Positions 17,188 to 26,414 of a stretch of DNA of 64,000 nucleotides are shown here, piece by piece. Numbering within the stretch: the first letter of the stretch is position 1; the number at the start of each line of letters is the position of its first letter. The stretch is from NCBI RefSeq assembly GCF_042657185.1, contig NZ_JBHSNN010000010.1; one strand, 5' to 3'. Below the pieces are notes generated by a model. It had not been told where the DNA came from. It ran no database searches and saw nothing but the letters and a program-made list of their open reading frames with translations. The DNA comes from Ureibacillus thermophilus (GTDB taxonomy: Bacteria > Bacillota > Bacilli > Bacillales_A > Planococcaceae). The translations under genes were made by a program, and so were the position numbers.

Positions 17188-17733
17188 ATGGTTCAAGTGA
17201 CAGAGCTGTTAGATGCCCAGGCAATGAATCGGGCGCTGACGAGAATTGCCCACGAAATCATTGAACGGAATAAAGGAATTGACAACGTGATTTTGGTGGG
17301 GATTAAAACTCGCGGTACTCATCTTGCAAGGAGGCTGGCTGAGAAGATTGAAAAAATCGAGGGAAAAAAAGTACGCACTGGGGAGTTAGACATTACATTA
17401 TACCGAGATGATTTATCGACAAAATTTATCGGTGACGGGCCGAAAGTGCAACAGGTGGATATTGACTATGTTGTAAATAATCAAAAGATTGTCCTTGTAG
17501 ATGATGTACTTTATACAGGAAGAACGGTGCGGGCCGCTTTGGATGCGGTTATGGATTTAGGCCGCCCTTCACAAATTCAGCTAGCGGTTTTAATCGACCG
17601 TGGACATAGGGAACTGCCGATTCGTGCAGATTATGTAGGAAAGAATATTCCGACCTCAAGTTCAGAAAGAATTGTTGTTCAAGTGGCAGAAGTAGATGGA
17701 AAAGATCAAGTTACGTTAATGAAAACAAATTAG
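17188..17733 (+). CDS. pyrR: Bifunctional pyr operon attenuator / uracil phosphoribosyltransferase PyrR
   Basis: PyrR senses UMP/UTP and binds pyr mRNA; it also has uracil phosphoribosyltransferase activity. The 181-residue protein has the PRPP-binding signature VLVDDVLYTGRTVRAALD (about residues 104-121), the flexible region GELDITLYRDDLS, and VGKNIPTSSSERIVVQVAEVDG at the C-terminus. The ATG follows TGGAGGA. It is the first gene of a ten-gene pyrimidine operon. Confidence 0.97.
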   Translation: MVQVTELLDAQAMNRALTRIAHEIIERNKGIDNVILVGIKTRGTHLARRLAEKIEKIEGKKVRTGELDITLYRDDLSTKFIGDGPKVQQVDIDYVVNNQKIVLVDDVLYTGRTVRAALDAVMDLGRPSQIQLAVLIDRGHRELPIRADYVGKNIPTSSSERIVVQVAEVDGKDQVTLMKTN

Positions 17734-17755
17734 AAAGTGATTGCGGGGAAACAAT

Positions 17756-19090
17756 ATGTCAAATCAAGTAATCGATATTCATGAAAAACCGTCAGGCGGG
17801 CAGTTGATTACATTAAGTTTTCAACATATGTTCGCAATGTTTGGATCAACGATTTTAGTGCCACAGCTTGTTGGACTAAGTCCTGCGATTGCACTATTAA
17901 CAAGTGGAATTGCAACCATCGTCTTCCTTTTAGTAACACAATTTAAAGTGCCCGCCTACTTAGGTTCATCTTTTGCTTTTATTACGCCGATGTTATTAGT
18001 ATCTGGCGGGTTGGATCCAGAGGGGGCTGCCTTAAATCCTGGAAATGCAATGATTGGCGCGATGGCAGTCGGACTTGTATACGCAATTGTTTCATTATTA
18101 ATTTACAAAAGCGGTTATAAGTGGATTATGAGATTATTGCCAGCTGTTGTGGTAGGGCCGGTCATCATGGTAATCGGACTTGGACTAGCTGGAACAGCAG
18201 TAGATATGGCAATGAATATTTCTGTGGAACAAGTAAATCCAAATACAGGAGAAACTGAACTGGTTAAACAATATAGCGGTTGGCATTTTTCAGCAGCATT
18301 AGTGACATTGTTTGCAGCGATTATTTTCAACGTGTACTTTAAAAATATTTTAAGCGCGATGCCAATTTTGCTTGGATTAGTGGCAGGATACATTTACTCC
18401 GCAATCATCGGCATCGTTGATTTTACGAAAGTGAAAGAAGCATCATGGTTTGCTTTGCCAGACTTTTTAATCCCTGGTGTGCATTATGAGTTTCATGTGA
18501 CTACAAACATCTTGCTCGCAATGGTTCCAATCGTGATTGTAACGATTTCGGAACATATCGGACATCAATTGGTTTTAGGAAAAATCGTTGAACGAAATTA
18601 CATTAAAGATCCAGGTTTGCACCGTTCAATCCTTGGGGACGGACTAGGAACATTTGTCAGTGCGTTAATCGGTGGTCCTCCAAAAACGACTTACGGTGAA
18701 AATATCGGGGTATTAGGAATTACAAGAGTATATTCTGTGTACGTGATTATGGGTGCAGCATGCATCGCCATCTTGCTTTCATTCTTCGGTAAAGCGATGG
18801 CTTTAGTACAAACAATTCCTACTTCAGTACTTGGAGGCATTTCCATTCTGCTATTCGGAATTATCGCTTCCAGCGGTCTTCGAATGATTGTGGACAATAA
18901 AGTAGATTTTGGCAAAAACCGGAACATGGTTATAGCTTCAGTTATTTTAGTCGTTGGAATCGGCGGTGCAGCAATCCGCATTTCAGAGGCTTTTTCAATC
19001 GAAGGTATGGCACTTGCTGCAATTATTGGTGTAATTTTAAACTTAATCCTTCCTGGAAGGGATAAAAATGTAGAAGAGTTTGACGAATAA
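17756..19090 (+). CDS. pyrP: Uracil permease PyrP
   Basis: PyrP is a nucleobase:cation symporter-2 family protein that imports uracil. The 444-residue protein is strongly hydrophobic with about 12-14 transmembrane segments and has the family motif LGDGLGTFVSALIGGPPKTTYGEN plus SEHIGHQ, which contains the substrate-site glutamate. I chose ATG 17756 over the in-frame TTG 17741, which would run through the GCGGGGAA region. The pyrR-pyrP gap is only 22 bases, so the second PyrR attenuator found there in B. subtilis is absent. Confidence 0.95.
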   Translation: MSNQVIDIHEKPSGGQLITLSFQHMFAMFGSTILVPQLVGLSPAIALLTSGIATIVFLLVTQFKVPAYLGSSFAFITPMLLVSGGLDPEGAALNPGNAMIGAMAVGLVYAIVSLLIYKSGYKWIMRLLPAVVVGPVIMVIGLGLAGTAVDMAMNISVEQVNPNTGETELVKQYSGWHFSAALVTLFAAIIFNVYFKNILSAMPILLGLVAGYIYSAIIGIVDFTKVKEASWFALPDFLIPGVHYEFHVTTNILLAMVPIVIVTISEHIGHQLVLGKIVERNYIKDPGLHRSILGDGLGTFVSALIGGPPKTTYGENIGVLGITRVYSVYVIMGAACIAILLSFFGKAMALVQTIPTSVLGGISILLFGIIASSGLRMIVDNKVDFGKNRNMVIASVILVVGIGGAAIRISEAFSIEGMALAAIIGVILNLILPGRDKNVEEFDE

Positions 19091-19103
19091 ACAATTTAAT
19101 CAT

Positions 19104-19202
19104 CCTTTAAGATTTGTCCAGTGAGGCAAAAAAGGAGACGAATGGCAAGCGCATACTGCATACTTGTCATCCCTCCTAAGCCTTTTAAATAGTGATAGGA
19201 GG
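19104..19202 (+). promoter_or_regulatory. Second PyrR RNA site, between pyrP and pyrB, with probable Shine-Dalgarno sequestration
   Basis: A PyrR-type hairpin has lower stem CCTTT (19104-19108) with AAAGG (19131-19135), upper stem TTTG (19113-19116) with CAAA (19127-19130), and the loop TCCAGTGAGG. Downstream, CCTCCTA (19172-19178) is complementary to TAGGAGG (19196-19202), the pyrB ribosome site. A competing hairpin, AGGAG (19133-19137) with ATGGCAAG (19142-19149) pairing to CTTGTCAT (19163-19170) and CTCCT (19173-19177), would free that site. There is no strong T run, so control is probably translational. Confidence 0.65.
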
Positions 19203-19210
19203 AAATTGAC

Positions 19211-20080
19211 ATGAAAAATTTGCTTTCAATGGAATATTTAACAAATGATGAGATAATGTCGATTATCGAGCGTGCTAGGGAATTTGAACAAGGGGCTGAA
19301 CCGAAGTTGGACCGCTCCCATTATGTGGCCAATTTATTCTTTGAACCCAGCACTCGAACAAAAACGAGTTTCGAAATGGCGGAACGGAAAATCGGTTGTA
19401 CAGTGATTCCTTTTGAAGCGGGATTTTCTAGCATGTTAAAAGGGGAAACATTGTACGATACGGTGAAAACTTTAGAAATGATTGGCCTCGATGCAGTGGT
19501 CATTCGGGCGAAAGAGGATGAATATTATCGCGAACTGCTTGAAGGAATTAATGTCTCTGTCATCAATGCAGGCGATGGAACAGGCCAGCATCCTTCCCAA
19601 AGTTTGCTGGATTTATACACGATTTATAAAGAATTCGAACGATTTGATGGACTGACGGTGACGATAGTTGGGGATATTGCCCATAGCCGCGTGGCAAAAT
19701 CCGATGCCATTGCATTACGGAGGCTTGGTGTGAATGTCAATTTCCTTTGTCCTCCAGAGTGGACTGGCAATTTTGAGGCGCAGCATTCTTGGGATGGGAT
19801 TCTTGAAGAAAGTGATGTCATTATGCTGCTCCGCATTCAACATGAACGACATGATGTGCCGTTTTCAAAAGAACTTTATCATCAACAATATGGATTAACG
19901 GTTGAACGTGAAAAACAAATGAAAGAACATGCTATCATCATGCATCCTGCACCGGTGAACCGAGATGTGGAGATTGCTTCAGAATTAGTGGAATGCAAGC
20001 GTTCAAGAATTTTCCATCAAATACACAATGGCGTATTTGTTCGAATGGCAATTCTGGAAACAATATTGAAGGAGAGATAA
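19211..20080 (+). CDS. pyrB: Aspartate carbamoyltransferase catalytic chain
   Basis: PyrB condenses carbamoyl phosphate and aspartate to carbamoyl aspartate, the second step of UMP synthesis. The 289-residue protein has the carbamoyl-phosphate loop FFEPSTRTKTSFEMAERK (about residues 42-59), the 80s loop with SSMLKGETLYDT, and the aspartate-domain motif MHPAPVNRDVEI. No pyrI gene follows, as is normal for Bacillales. AGGAGG precedes the ATG and is the target of the predicted sequestering helix. Confidence 0.97.
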   Translation: MKNLLSMEYLTNDEIMSIIERAREFEQGAEPKLDRSHYVANLFFEPSTRTKTSFEMAERKIGCTVIPFEAGFSSMLKGETLYDTVKTLEMIGLDAVVIRAKEDEYYRELLEGINVSVINAGDGTGQHPSQSLLDLYTIYKEFERFDGLTVTIVGDIAHSRVAKSDAIALRRLGVNVNFLCPPEWTGNFEAQHSWDGILEESDVIMLLRIQHERHDVPFSKELYHQQYGLTVEREKQMKEHAIIMHPAPVNRDVEIASELVECKRSRIFHQIHNGVFVRMAILETILKER

Positions 20081-20082
20081 CA

Positions 20083-21357
20083 GTGGCAACATTTATCGAA
20101 AATATCAAAATGTTAAATGAACAAGGGAAATTGATTGAAACAACAATTACCATTGACGGTGGAAAAATTGCTGTCATCGGTGGATCCAAGCCAGAAGGAG
20201 CACAAGTGATTGATGGAAAAGGTAATTTCGTATCCCCAGGGTTTGTAGATGTGCATGTTCATTTACGGGAGCCGGGATTTGAGCATAAAGAAACGATTGC
20301 CACAGGAACTCGCTCTGCGGCAAGAGGCGGATTTACAACAATTTGTGCGATGCCAAATACAAAACCTGTACCAGACTCTGTGAAAAACCTTGAATATGTG
20401 AAAGGATTAATTCAAAAAAGCGCTGTTGTCCGAGTACTTCCTTATGGTTCCCTTACAATGGATGAAAAAGGAGAAAAGCGCACTAATATCGCAGAACTAA
20501 AAGCCCATGGTGCCGTTGCTTTTTCAGATGATGGGGTGGGTGTCCAACTGGCCTCAACTATGTACGAGCAAATGCTGGATGCGGCAAAGGTTGGCGCAGT
20601 CGTTGTTGCACACTGTGAAGATAATTCCTTAATTTACGGCGGCGTCATGCACGAAGGAAAACGCAATAAAGAACTTGGGCTTCCAGGCATTCCAAGCATT
20701 TGTGAATCGGTGCAAATCGCGCGTGACGTTTTGCTTGCCGAAGCTGCCGGTGCAAGATATCATGTATGCCACGTTTCCACGAAAGAATCCGTCCGTACGG
20801 TAAGGGATGCGAAAAAAGCAGGGATTCGCGTGACGGCTGAAGTTTGCCCACACCATTTGCTGCTTGAAGAAATGGATATTCCAAGCGATGATGCCAACTG
20901 GAAAATGAATCCGCCGTTGCGCTCATCAGAAGATCAAAAAGCATTAATCGAGGGATTGCTGGATGGTACAATTGATTGCATCGCCACAGACCACGCACCA
21001 CATACCCAGGAAGAAAAATGCTGCGGCATGGTGGGTGCGCCGTTCGGAATTGTCGGTTTTGAGACAGCTTTTCCTCTTCTCTTTACAAAATTTGTCGAAA
21101 CTGGCATCTTTACTTTAAAGCAATTAGTGGATTGGATGACGATCAAGCCGGCTGAAATCTTCAATCTTCCATATGGAAAAATTGAGGTAGGAGCTTCTGC
21201 GGATTTGACAATCATTGATTTTAATAAAGAAAAAACAATTGATGCCAATGAATTTTATTCAAAAGGCCGCAATACACCATTCAATGGCTGGAAGGCAAAA
21301 GGCTGGCCGATCATGACAATCTTTGAAGGAAATGTGGTTTATAAGGAGGAAGAATGA
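20083..21357 (+). CDS. pyrC: Dihydroorotase
   Basis: This type I zinc amidohydrolase cyclises carbamoyl aspartate to dihydroorotate. Metal-ligand motifs are VDVHVHLREPG (about residues 56-66), VVAHCEDN, CHVST and ATDHAPH. With the GTG at 20083 (AAGGAGAG six bases upstream) the protein is 424 residues, close to the B. subtilis length of 428. The frame is open to 19993 but that part reads through the end of pyrB. It starts 2 bp after pyrB and overlaps pyrAA by 4 bp. Confidence 0.96.
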   Translation: MATFIENIKMLNEQGKLIETTITIDGGKIAVIGGSKPEGAQVIDGKGNFVSPGFVDVHVHLREPGFEHKETIATGTRSAARGGFTTICAMPNTKPVPDSVKNLEYVKGLIQKSAVVRVLPYGSLTMDEKGEKRTNIAELKAHGAVAFSDDGVGVQLASTMYEQMLDAAKVGAVVVAHCEDNSLIYGGVMHEGKRNKELGLPGIPSICESVQIARDVLLAEAAGARYHVCHVSTKESVRTVRDAKKAGIRVTAEVCPHHLLLEEMDIPSDDANWKMNPPLRSSEDQKALIEGLLDGTIDCIATDHAPHTQEEKCCGMVGAPFGIVGFETAFPLLFTKFVETGIFTLKQLVDWMTIKPAEIFNLPYGKIEVGASADLTIIDFNKEKTIDANEFYSKGRNTPFNGWKAKGWPIMTIFEGNVVYKEEE

Positions 21358-22454
21358 TGAAAAAGCGTCTCTTAATTTTAGAAGATGGGACAGTATTTGA
21401 AGGAGCAGCGTTTGGAAGTGATCGAGCTAGTCAAGGAGAGGTTGTATTTACAACAGGGATGACTGGCTATGAAGAAACGCTTACAGACCCTTCTTTTTAC
21501 GGTCAAATTGTAACATTCACTTATCCGCTTATCGGCAACTATGGAATTAACAGCGATGATTTTGAATCCATCGCTCCTGTTGTCCGCGGTGTGGTTGTGA
21601 GAGAATTAACGAAAATTCCTTCCAATTTCCGCTCAGAAATGACATTGGATGAATATTTAAAAAGTCATGATATTCCTGCAATTGAAGGAATCGATACACG
21701 GAAATTAACTCGCATCATCCGTTCAAAAGGTGCTGTACGTGCCATGTTGACTCAAGCGGACGAGGAAGTAAACATAGATGAAATTGTGAAACGATTAAAT
21801 GAAACGCCATATTTAAAAAATCATGTACGAGAAGTTTCTTCCAAAATGCCATTTCCAAGTCCGGGCAGAGGAAAACGGGTTGTTCTTATGGATTTTGGAA
21901 TGAAAAAAGGCATTTTGCGGGAGTTAAATAATCGCCATTGCGATGTGCTTGTAGTTCCTTATAATACACCAGCTGAGAAAATTTTAAGCTTCCGTCCAGA
22001 AGGAATTTTATTGTCCAATGGACCAGGAAACCCTGCCGATGTGACAGAAGGTATTGAAACAATTAAACAATTAATCGGGAAAGTCCCAATGTTTGGCATT
22101 TGTTTAGGACATCAAATCATTGCGCTTGCTTGCGGTGCAAAAAGTTTTAAATTGCCTTTCGGACATCGAGGCGCCAACCATCCGGTGAAAAATCTTCAAA
22201 CAGGCATCGTTGAAATAACTTCACAAAACCACGGCTATGCCATCGATGCAAACTCATTAGAAGGTACGGATTTAGAAATTACCCATGTTTCATTAAATGA
22301 TGGTACAATTGAAGGATTAAAACATAAAAAATATCCAGTATTTTCTGTACAATTCCATCCGGAAGCATCACCAGGTCCGGAAGATTCAAACTATTTATTT
22401 GATGAATTCATTAAATTAATGGAACAAGCAGGGGAGGAAAAACAACATGCCTAA
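21354..22454 (+). CDS. pyrAA: Carbamoyl-phosphate synthase, small (glutaminase) subunit
   Basis: It hydrolyses glutamine and passes ammonia to the large subunit. The 366-residue protein has the N-terminal CarA domain (LEDGTVFEGAAFG, TGMTGYEETLTDPSFYGQIV) and a class I amidotransferase domain with nucleophile cysteine in MFGICLGHQ (about residue 246) and the VQFHPEASPGP His-Glu motif. Two adjacent ATGs (21354, 21357) follow AAGGAGG; either could be used. It overlaps pyrC and pyrAB, so the genes are coupled. Confidence 0.97.
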   Translation: MMKKRLLILEDGTVFEGAAFGSDRASQGEVVFTTGMTGYEETLTDPSFYGQIVTFTYPLIGNYGINSDDFESIAPVVRGVVVRELTKIPSNFRSEMTLDEYLKSHDIPAIEGIDTRKLTRIIRSKGAVRAMLTQADEEVNIDEIVKRLNETPYLKNHVREVSSKMPFPSPGRGKRVVLMDFGMKKGILRELNNRHCDVLVVPYNTPAEKILSFRPEGILLSNGPGNPADVTEGIETIKQLIGKVPMFGICLGHQIIALACGAKSFKLPFGHRGANHPVKNLQTGIVEITSQNHGYAIDANSLEGTDLEITHVSLNDGTIEGLKHKKYPVFSVQFHPEASPGPEDSNYLFDEFIKLMEQAGEEKQHA

Positions 22455-25400
22455 ACGTACTGATATCGAAAGCATTTTAGTGATTGGTTCAGGCCCAATC
22501 GTCATTGGACAAGCAGCAGAGTTCGACTATGCCGGCACGCAAGCTTGTCTTGCTTTAAAAGAAGAAGGATATAAAGTAATTCTTATAAACTCAAACCCTG
22601 CAACGATTATGACAGATACTCAAATTGCAGACAAAGTTTATATAGAGCCAATTACTTTAGAATTTGTTTCCCGAATTTTAAGAAAAGAAAGACCAGACGC
22701 AATATTGCCAACTCTCGGCGGACAAACTGGATTAAATATGGCCATTGAGCTTCAAAAATCCGGCATTTTAGATGAATTAGGAATTGAAATTTTAGGAACA
22801 AAATTGGAAGCTATCCATAAAGCGGAAGACCGTGAAATGTTCCGCCAATTAATGTATGAATTGGGTGCTCCTGTTCCGGAATCCGATATTGTGCACAGTG
22901 TGGCAGAAGCAAAAGCCTTTGTTGAAAAAATCGGCTATCCAGTGATTGTTCGACCAGCCTTTACTTTAGGGGGTACTGGAGGCGGAATTTGCAACAATGA
23001 ACAAGAGTTGGAAGAAATCGTGTCAAGCGGTTTGAAATACAGCCCAGTAAAACAATGTCTACTTGAAAAATCCATTGCCGGCTATAAAGAAATTGAATTT
23101 GAGGTAATGCGCGACTCAAAAAACAATGCGATTGTTGTATGTAGCATGGAAAACGTGGACCCTGTCGGCATCCATACTGGGGATTCCATCGTTGTTGCGC
23201 CTGTCCAAACATTAACAGATCGGGAATATCAAATGTTGCGCAAGATCTCATTAGATATAATCCGCGCATTAAAAATCGAAGGTGGATGCAACGTTCAATT
23301 AGCCCTTGATCCAAAGAGCTTCAACTACTATGTGATTGAAGTGAATCCGCGGGTATCCCGTTCATCTGCTTTAGCATCCAAAGCAACAGGTTACCCAATT
23401 GCAAAAATTGCGGCAAAAATTGCGGTTGGTTTAACGTTGGATGAAATTAAAAATCCTGTCACAGGTACTACATATGCAGACTTCGAACCTGCTATCGACT
23501 ATGTAGTGGCAAAAATCCCGCGCTGGCCATTTGATAAATTTGAATCAGCCAAACGGAATTTAGGTACGCAAATGAAAGCGACAGGGGAAGTAATGGCTTT
23601 AGGACGCACGTTTGAAGAAGCCATTTTAAAAGCGGTGCGCTCCCTTGAAACAGGCCACATTCATATTGATTTAAAACATGCGGATGAACATGATGACAAC
23701 TGGGTGGAAAAACGCATCAAAAAAGCGGGAGATGAACGATTATTCTTCATCGCTGAAGCCATGCGCCGAGGCATTTCGCCTGAACAAATCCACGAATGGT
23801 CGCGAATTGATTTATTCTTCTTGTACAAACTGAAAAATATTATCGAAATGGAATCTGAATTGCAAGAAAATAAAATGGATTTAGAAGTTTTAAGAAAAGC
23901 GAAACGCATGGGCTTTGCGGACAAGAAAATTGCTGAGCTTTGGGGTATGGACGCAAGAGAAATTTACGAATTGAGAAAAGCAAACGGCATCGTTCCAGTT
24001 TATAAAATGGTTGACACTTGCGCTGCAGAGTTTGAATCAGCAACGCCTTATTATTACGGCACGTATGAAGAAGAAAATGAATCCATCGTGAGTGAAAAAC
24101 CTTCTGTCATTGTGCTTGGTTCCGGTCCAATCCGAATTGGACAAGGCATCGAGTTCGACTATGCTACAGTGCACTCTGTTTGGGCAATTCAAGAAGCGGG
24201 TTATGAGGCGATCATTATCAACTCCAACCCTGAAACGGTTTCAACAGACTTCTCGATTTCGGACAAACTTTACTTCGAACCGTTAACAATCGAAGACGTT
24301 ATGAACATTATCGATTTAGAAAAACCGGTTGGCGTAGTCGTACAATTTGGTGGACAAACTGCCATTAACTTAGCGGATAAATTGGCTGCCCATGGCGTAA
24401 GAATCTTAGGTACATCCTTAGAAAACATCGACCGTGCAGAAAACCGCGATTTATTTGAACAAGCATTAAAAGAATTAGAAATTCCACAGCCTGAAGGGGA
24501 TACGGCGGTTTCATTGGATGAAGCATTAACGATTGCGAAAAGAATCGGCTTCCCAGTATTAGTTCGTCCTTCTTACGTACTTGGCGGCCGCGCAATGGAA
24601 ATTGTTTATAACGAAGATGAATTGAAACATTATATGGAAAATGCGGTAGAAGCTTCACCAGACCATCCAGTATTAATTGACCGCTACTTAACAGGTAAAG
24701 AAGTGGAAGTGGATGCCATTTCCGATGGCGAAAATGTGCTCATCCCTGGAATTATGGAACATATTGAACGCGCAGGGGTGCACTCCGGAGACTCCATTTC
24801 CGTATATCCGCCTCAAAGCTTAACAAAAGAACAAATCGATACGATTGTGGATTACACAACACGTTTAGCAAGAGGGTTAAATATTGTGGGATTAATGAAC
24901 ATTCAATACGTCATTTCCGGCGGCAATGTATATGTCATTGAGGTTAACCCACGTGCATCTAGAACTGTGCCATTTTTAAGCAAAATCACAAACATTCCAA
25001 TGGCCAACGTTGCAACGAAAGTCATTTTAGGCAAATCTATTGTGGATCAAGGTTATGAAACTGGCCTTGTGGAACCGAAAAAAGGTGTATATGTAAAAGT
25101 GCCGGTATTCAGCTTTGCAAAACTTCGCCGCGTAGACATCACCCTTGGACCTGAAATGAAATCAACAGGGGAAGTTATGGGTAAAGATGAAACATTAGAA
25201 AAAGCATTGTATAAAGGTTTAGTTGCTTCTGGTATGAAAATTCAGCCATATGGAACAGTGCTCTTTACGGTGGCAGATAAAGATAAAGAAGAAGCAGTAA
25301 GCCTTGCGAAACGTTTCCAAGCTGTCGGCTACCGCATTATGGCGACAGAAGGAACAGCGAAAAAATTTGAAGAGGCTGGCATCCGTACAGAAGTTGTCGA

Positions 25401-25644
25401 AAAAATTGGCGGCAAAGGCAAAACATTAGTGGATGTTATCCAAAACGGCGAAGCGCAAGTGGTCATCAATACATTAACAAAAGGAAAACGGCCTGCCCGC
25501 GACGGTTTCCGCATTCGTCGTGAAGCGGTTGAAAACGGCATTCCTTGCTTGACTTCATTGGATACAGCGAATGCGTTAATTACAGTGATTGAATCCATGA
25601 CTTTTGCTATTCAAGAAATGCCGAAATCGGAGGTATATGCATGA
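22447..25644 (+). CDS. pyrAB: Carbamoyl-phosphate synthase, large subunit
   Basis: This subunit makes carbamoyl phosphate from bicarbonate, ammonia and two ATP. The 1065-residue protein has the typical internal duplication: two ATP-grasp halves each begin with VIGSGPIVIGQAAEFDYAG (about residue 11) and VLGSGPIRIGQGIEFDYA (about 557). Both have GG-rich ATP loops (TLGGTGGGICNN; YVLGGRAMEIVYN) and EVNPR metal motifs. The C-terminal MGS-like allosteric domain (about 930-1065) contains MATEGTAKKFEEAG. It overlaps pyrAA by 8 bp and pyrK by 4 bp. Confidence 0.98.
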   Translation: MPKRTDIESILVIGSGPIVIGQAAEFDYAGTQACLALKEEGYKVILINSNPATIMTDTQIADKVYIEPITLEFVSRILRKERPDAILPTLGGQTGLNMAIELQKSGILDELGIEILGTKLEAIHKAEDREMFRQLMYELGAPVPESDIVHSVAEAKAFVEKIGYPVIVRPAFTLGGTGGGICNNEQELEEIVSSGLKYSPVKQCLLEKSIAGYKEIEFEVMRDSKNNAIVVCSMENVDPVGIHTGDSIVVAPVQTLTDREYQMLRKISLDIIRALKIEGGCNVQLALDPKSFNYYVIEVNPRVSRSSALASKATGYPIAKIAAKIAVGLTLDEIKNPVTGTTYADFEPAIDYVVAKIPRWPFDKFESAKRNLGTQMKATGEVMALGRTFEEAILKAVRSLETGHIHIDLKHADEHDDNWVEKRIKKAGDERLFFIAEAMRRGISPEQIHEWSRIDLFFLYKLKNIIEMESELQENKMDLEVLRKAKRMGFADKKIAELWGMDAREIYELRKANGIVPVYKMVDTCAAEFESATPYYYGTYEEENESIVSEKPSVIVLGSGPIRIGQGIEFDYATVHSVWAIQEAGYEAIIINSNPETVSTDFSISDKLYFEPLTIEDVMNIIDLEKPVGVVVQFGGQTAINLADKLAAHGVRILGTSLENIDRAENRDLFEQALKELEIPQPEGDTAVSLDEALTIAKRIGFPVLVRPSYVLGGRAMEIVYNEDELKHYMENAVEASPDHPVLIDRYLTGKEVEVDAISDGENVLIPGIMEHIERAGVHSGDSISVYPPQSLTKEQIDTIVDYTTRLARGLNIVGLMNIQYVISGGNVYVIEVNPRASRTVPFLSKITNIPMANVATKVILGKSIVDQGYETGLVEPKKGVYVKVPVFSFAKLRRVDITLGPEMKSTGEVMGKDETLEKALYKGLVASGMKIQPYGTVLFTVADKDKEEAVSLAKRFQAVGYRIMATEGTAKKFEEAGIRTEVVEKIGGKGKTLVDVIQNGEAQVVINTLTKGKRPARDGFRIRREAVENGIPCLTSLDTANALITVIESMTFAIQEMPKSEVYA

Positions 25645-26414
25645 TTCAACAAGAACGCATGACCGTCGTTCGCCAAAGAGAGATTGCGAAAAATATTTTC
25701 GAAATGACGCTACAAGGACAAATTGTTCAGGAGATGACTCCTGGACAATTTGTTCATATACGAGTTTCAAATTTGCTCGAACCACTCCTTCGACGTCCAA
25801 TCAGCATCGCAAGCATTCAAAAAGAGGCAAATGAATTTACGATTATTTATCGTGCTCAAGGAAGAGGAACTAATGTGTTATCCCAAAAACAAATTGGCGA
25901 TGAAGTGGATGTATTAGGCCCCCTTGGCAATGGGTTCCCGGTTGAAGCGGTAGATAAAGGAGGAACAGCCCTTCTTGTCGGCGGTGGCATCGGTGTTCCC
26001 CCTTTATATGAATTGTCCAAACAGTTAAATGCTCGAGGCGTCCGCACCATCCACGTATTTGGCTTCCAAACAGTAGAGTTTGCCTTTTATGAAGAGGAAT
26101 TTACGCAATTAGGCGAAACCTATTACGTGACGGACGACGGTTCAAAAGGATTTAAAGGATTTGTGACGGATTTATTGGATGAATTACAGCTGGATTTTGA
26201 TGTCTTTTATTCTTGTGGACCGCTTCCAATGCTCAGGGCCCTTTCATCCATGTATGAAGATAAAAAAGGTTATATTTCATTAGAAGAGCGGATGGGCTGC
26301 GGCATTGGTGCATGTTTTGCGTGCATCTGCGAAACGAATGAAGGGCAGGAGAAAAATTACGTGAAAATTTGTTCGGATGGTCCGGTCTTTGAGAAAGGAG
26401 TTGTGAAAATATGA
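25641..26414 (+). CDS. pyrK: Dihydroorotate dehydrogenase B electron-transfer subunit
   Basis: PyrK carries FAD and a 2Fe-2S cluster and passes electrons from PyrD to NAD+. The 257-residue protein has the FAD-binding RRPISIAS motif, the NAD-binding LLVGGGIGVPPLYEL, and the C-terminal cluster motif with four cysteines in MGCGIGACFACICET...VKICSDGPVF (about residues 218-245). It overlaps pyrAB and pyrD by 4 bp each. Its presence marks the following pyrD as a class 1B enzyme. Confidence 0.96.
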   Translation: MIQQERMTVVRQREIAKNIFEMTLQGQIVQEMTPGQFVHIRVSNLLEPLLRRPISIASIQKEANEFTIIYRAQGRGTNVLSQKQIGDEVDVLGPLGNGFPVEAVDKGGTALLVGGGIGVPPLYELSKQLNARGVRTIHVFGFQTVEFAFYEEEFTQLGETYYVTDDGSKGFKGFVTDLLDELQLDFDVFYSCGPLPMLRALSSMYEDKKGYISLEERMGCGIGACFACICETNEGQEKNYVKICSDGPVFEKGVVKI

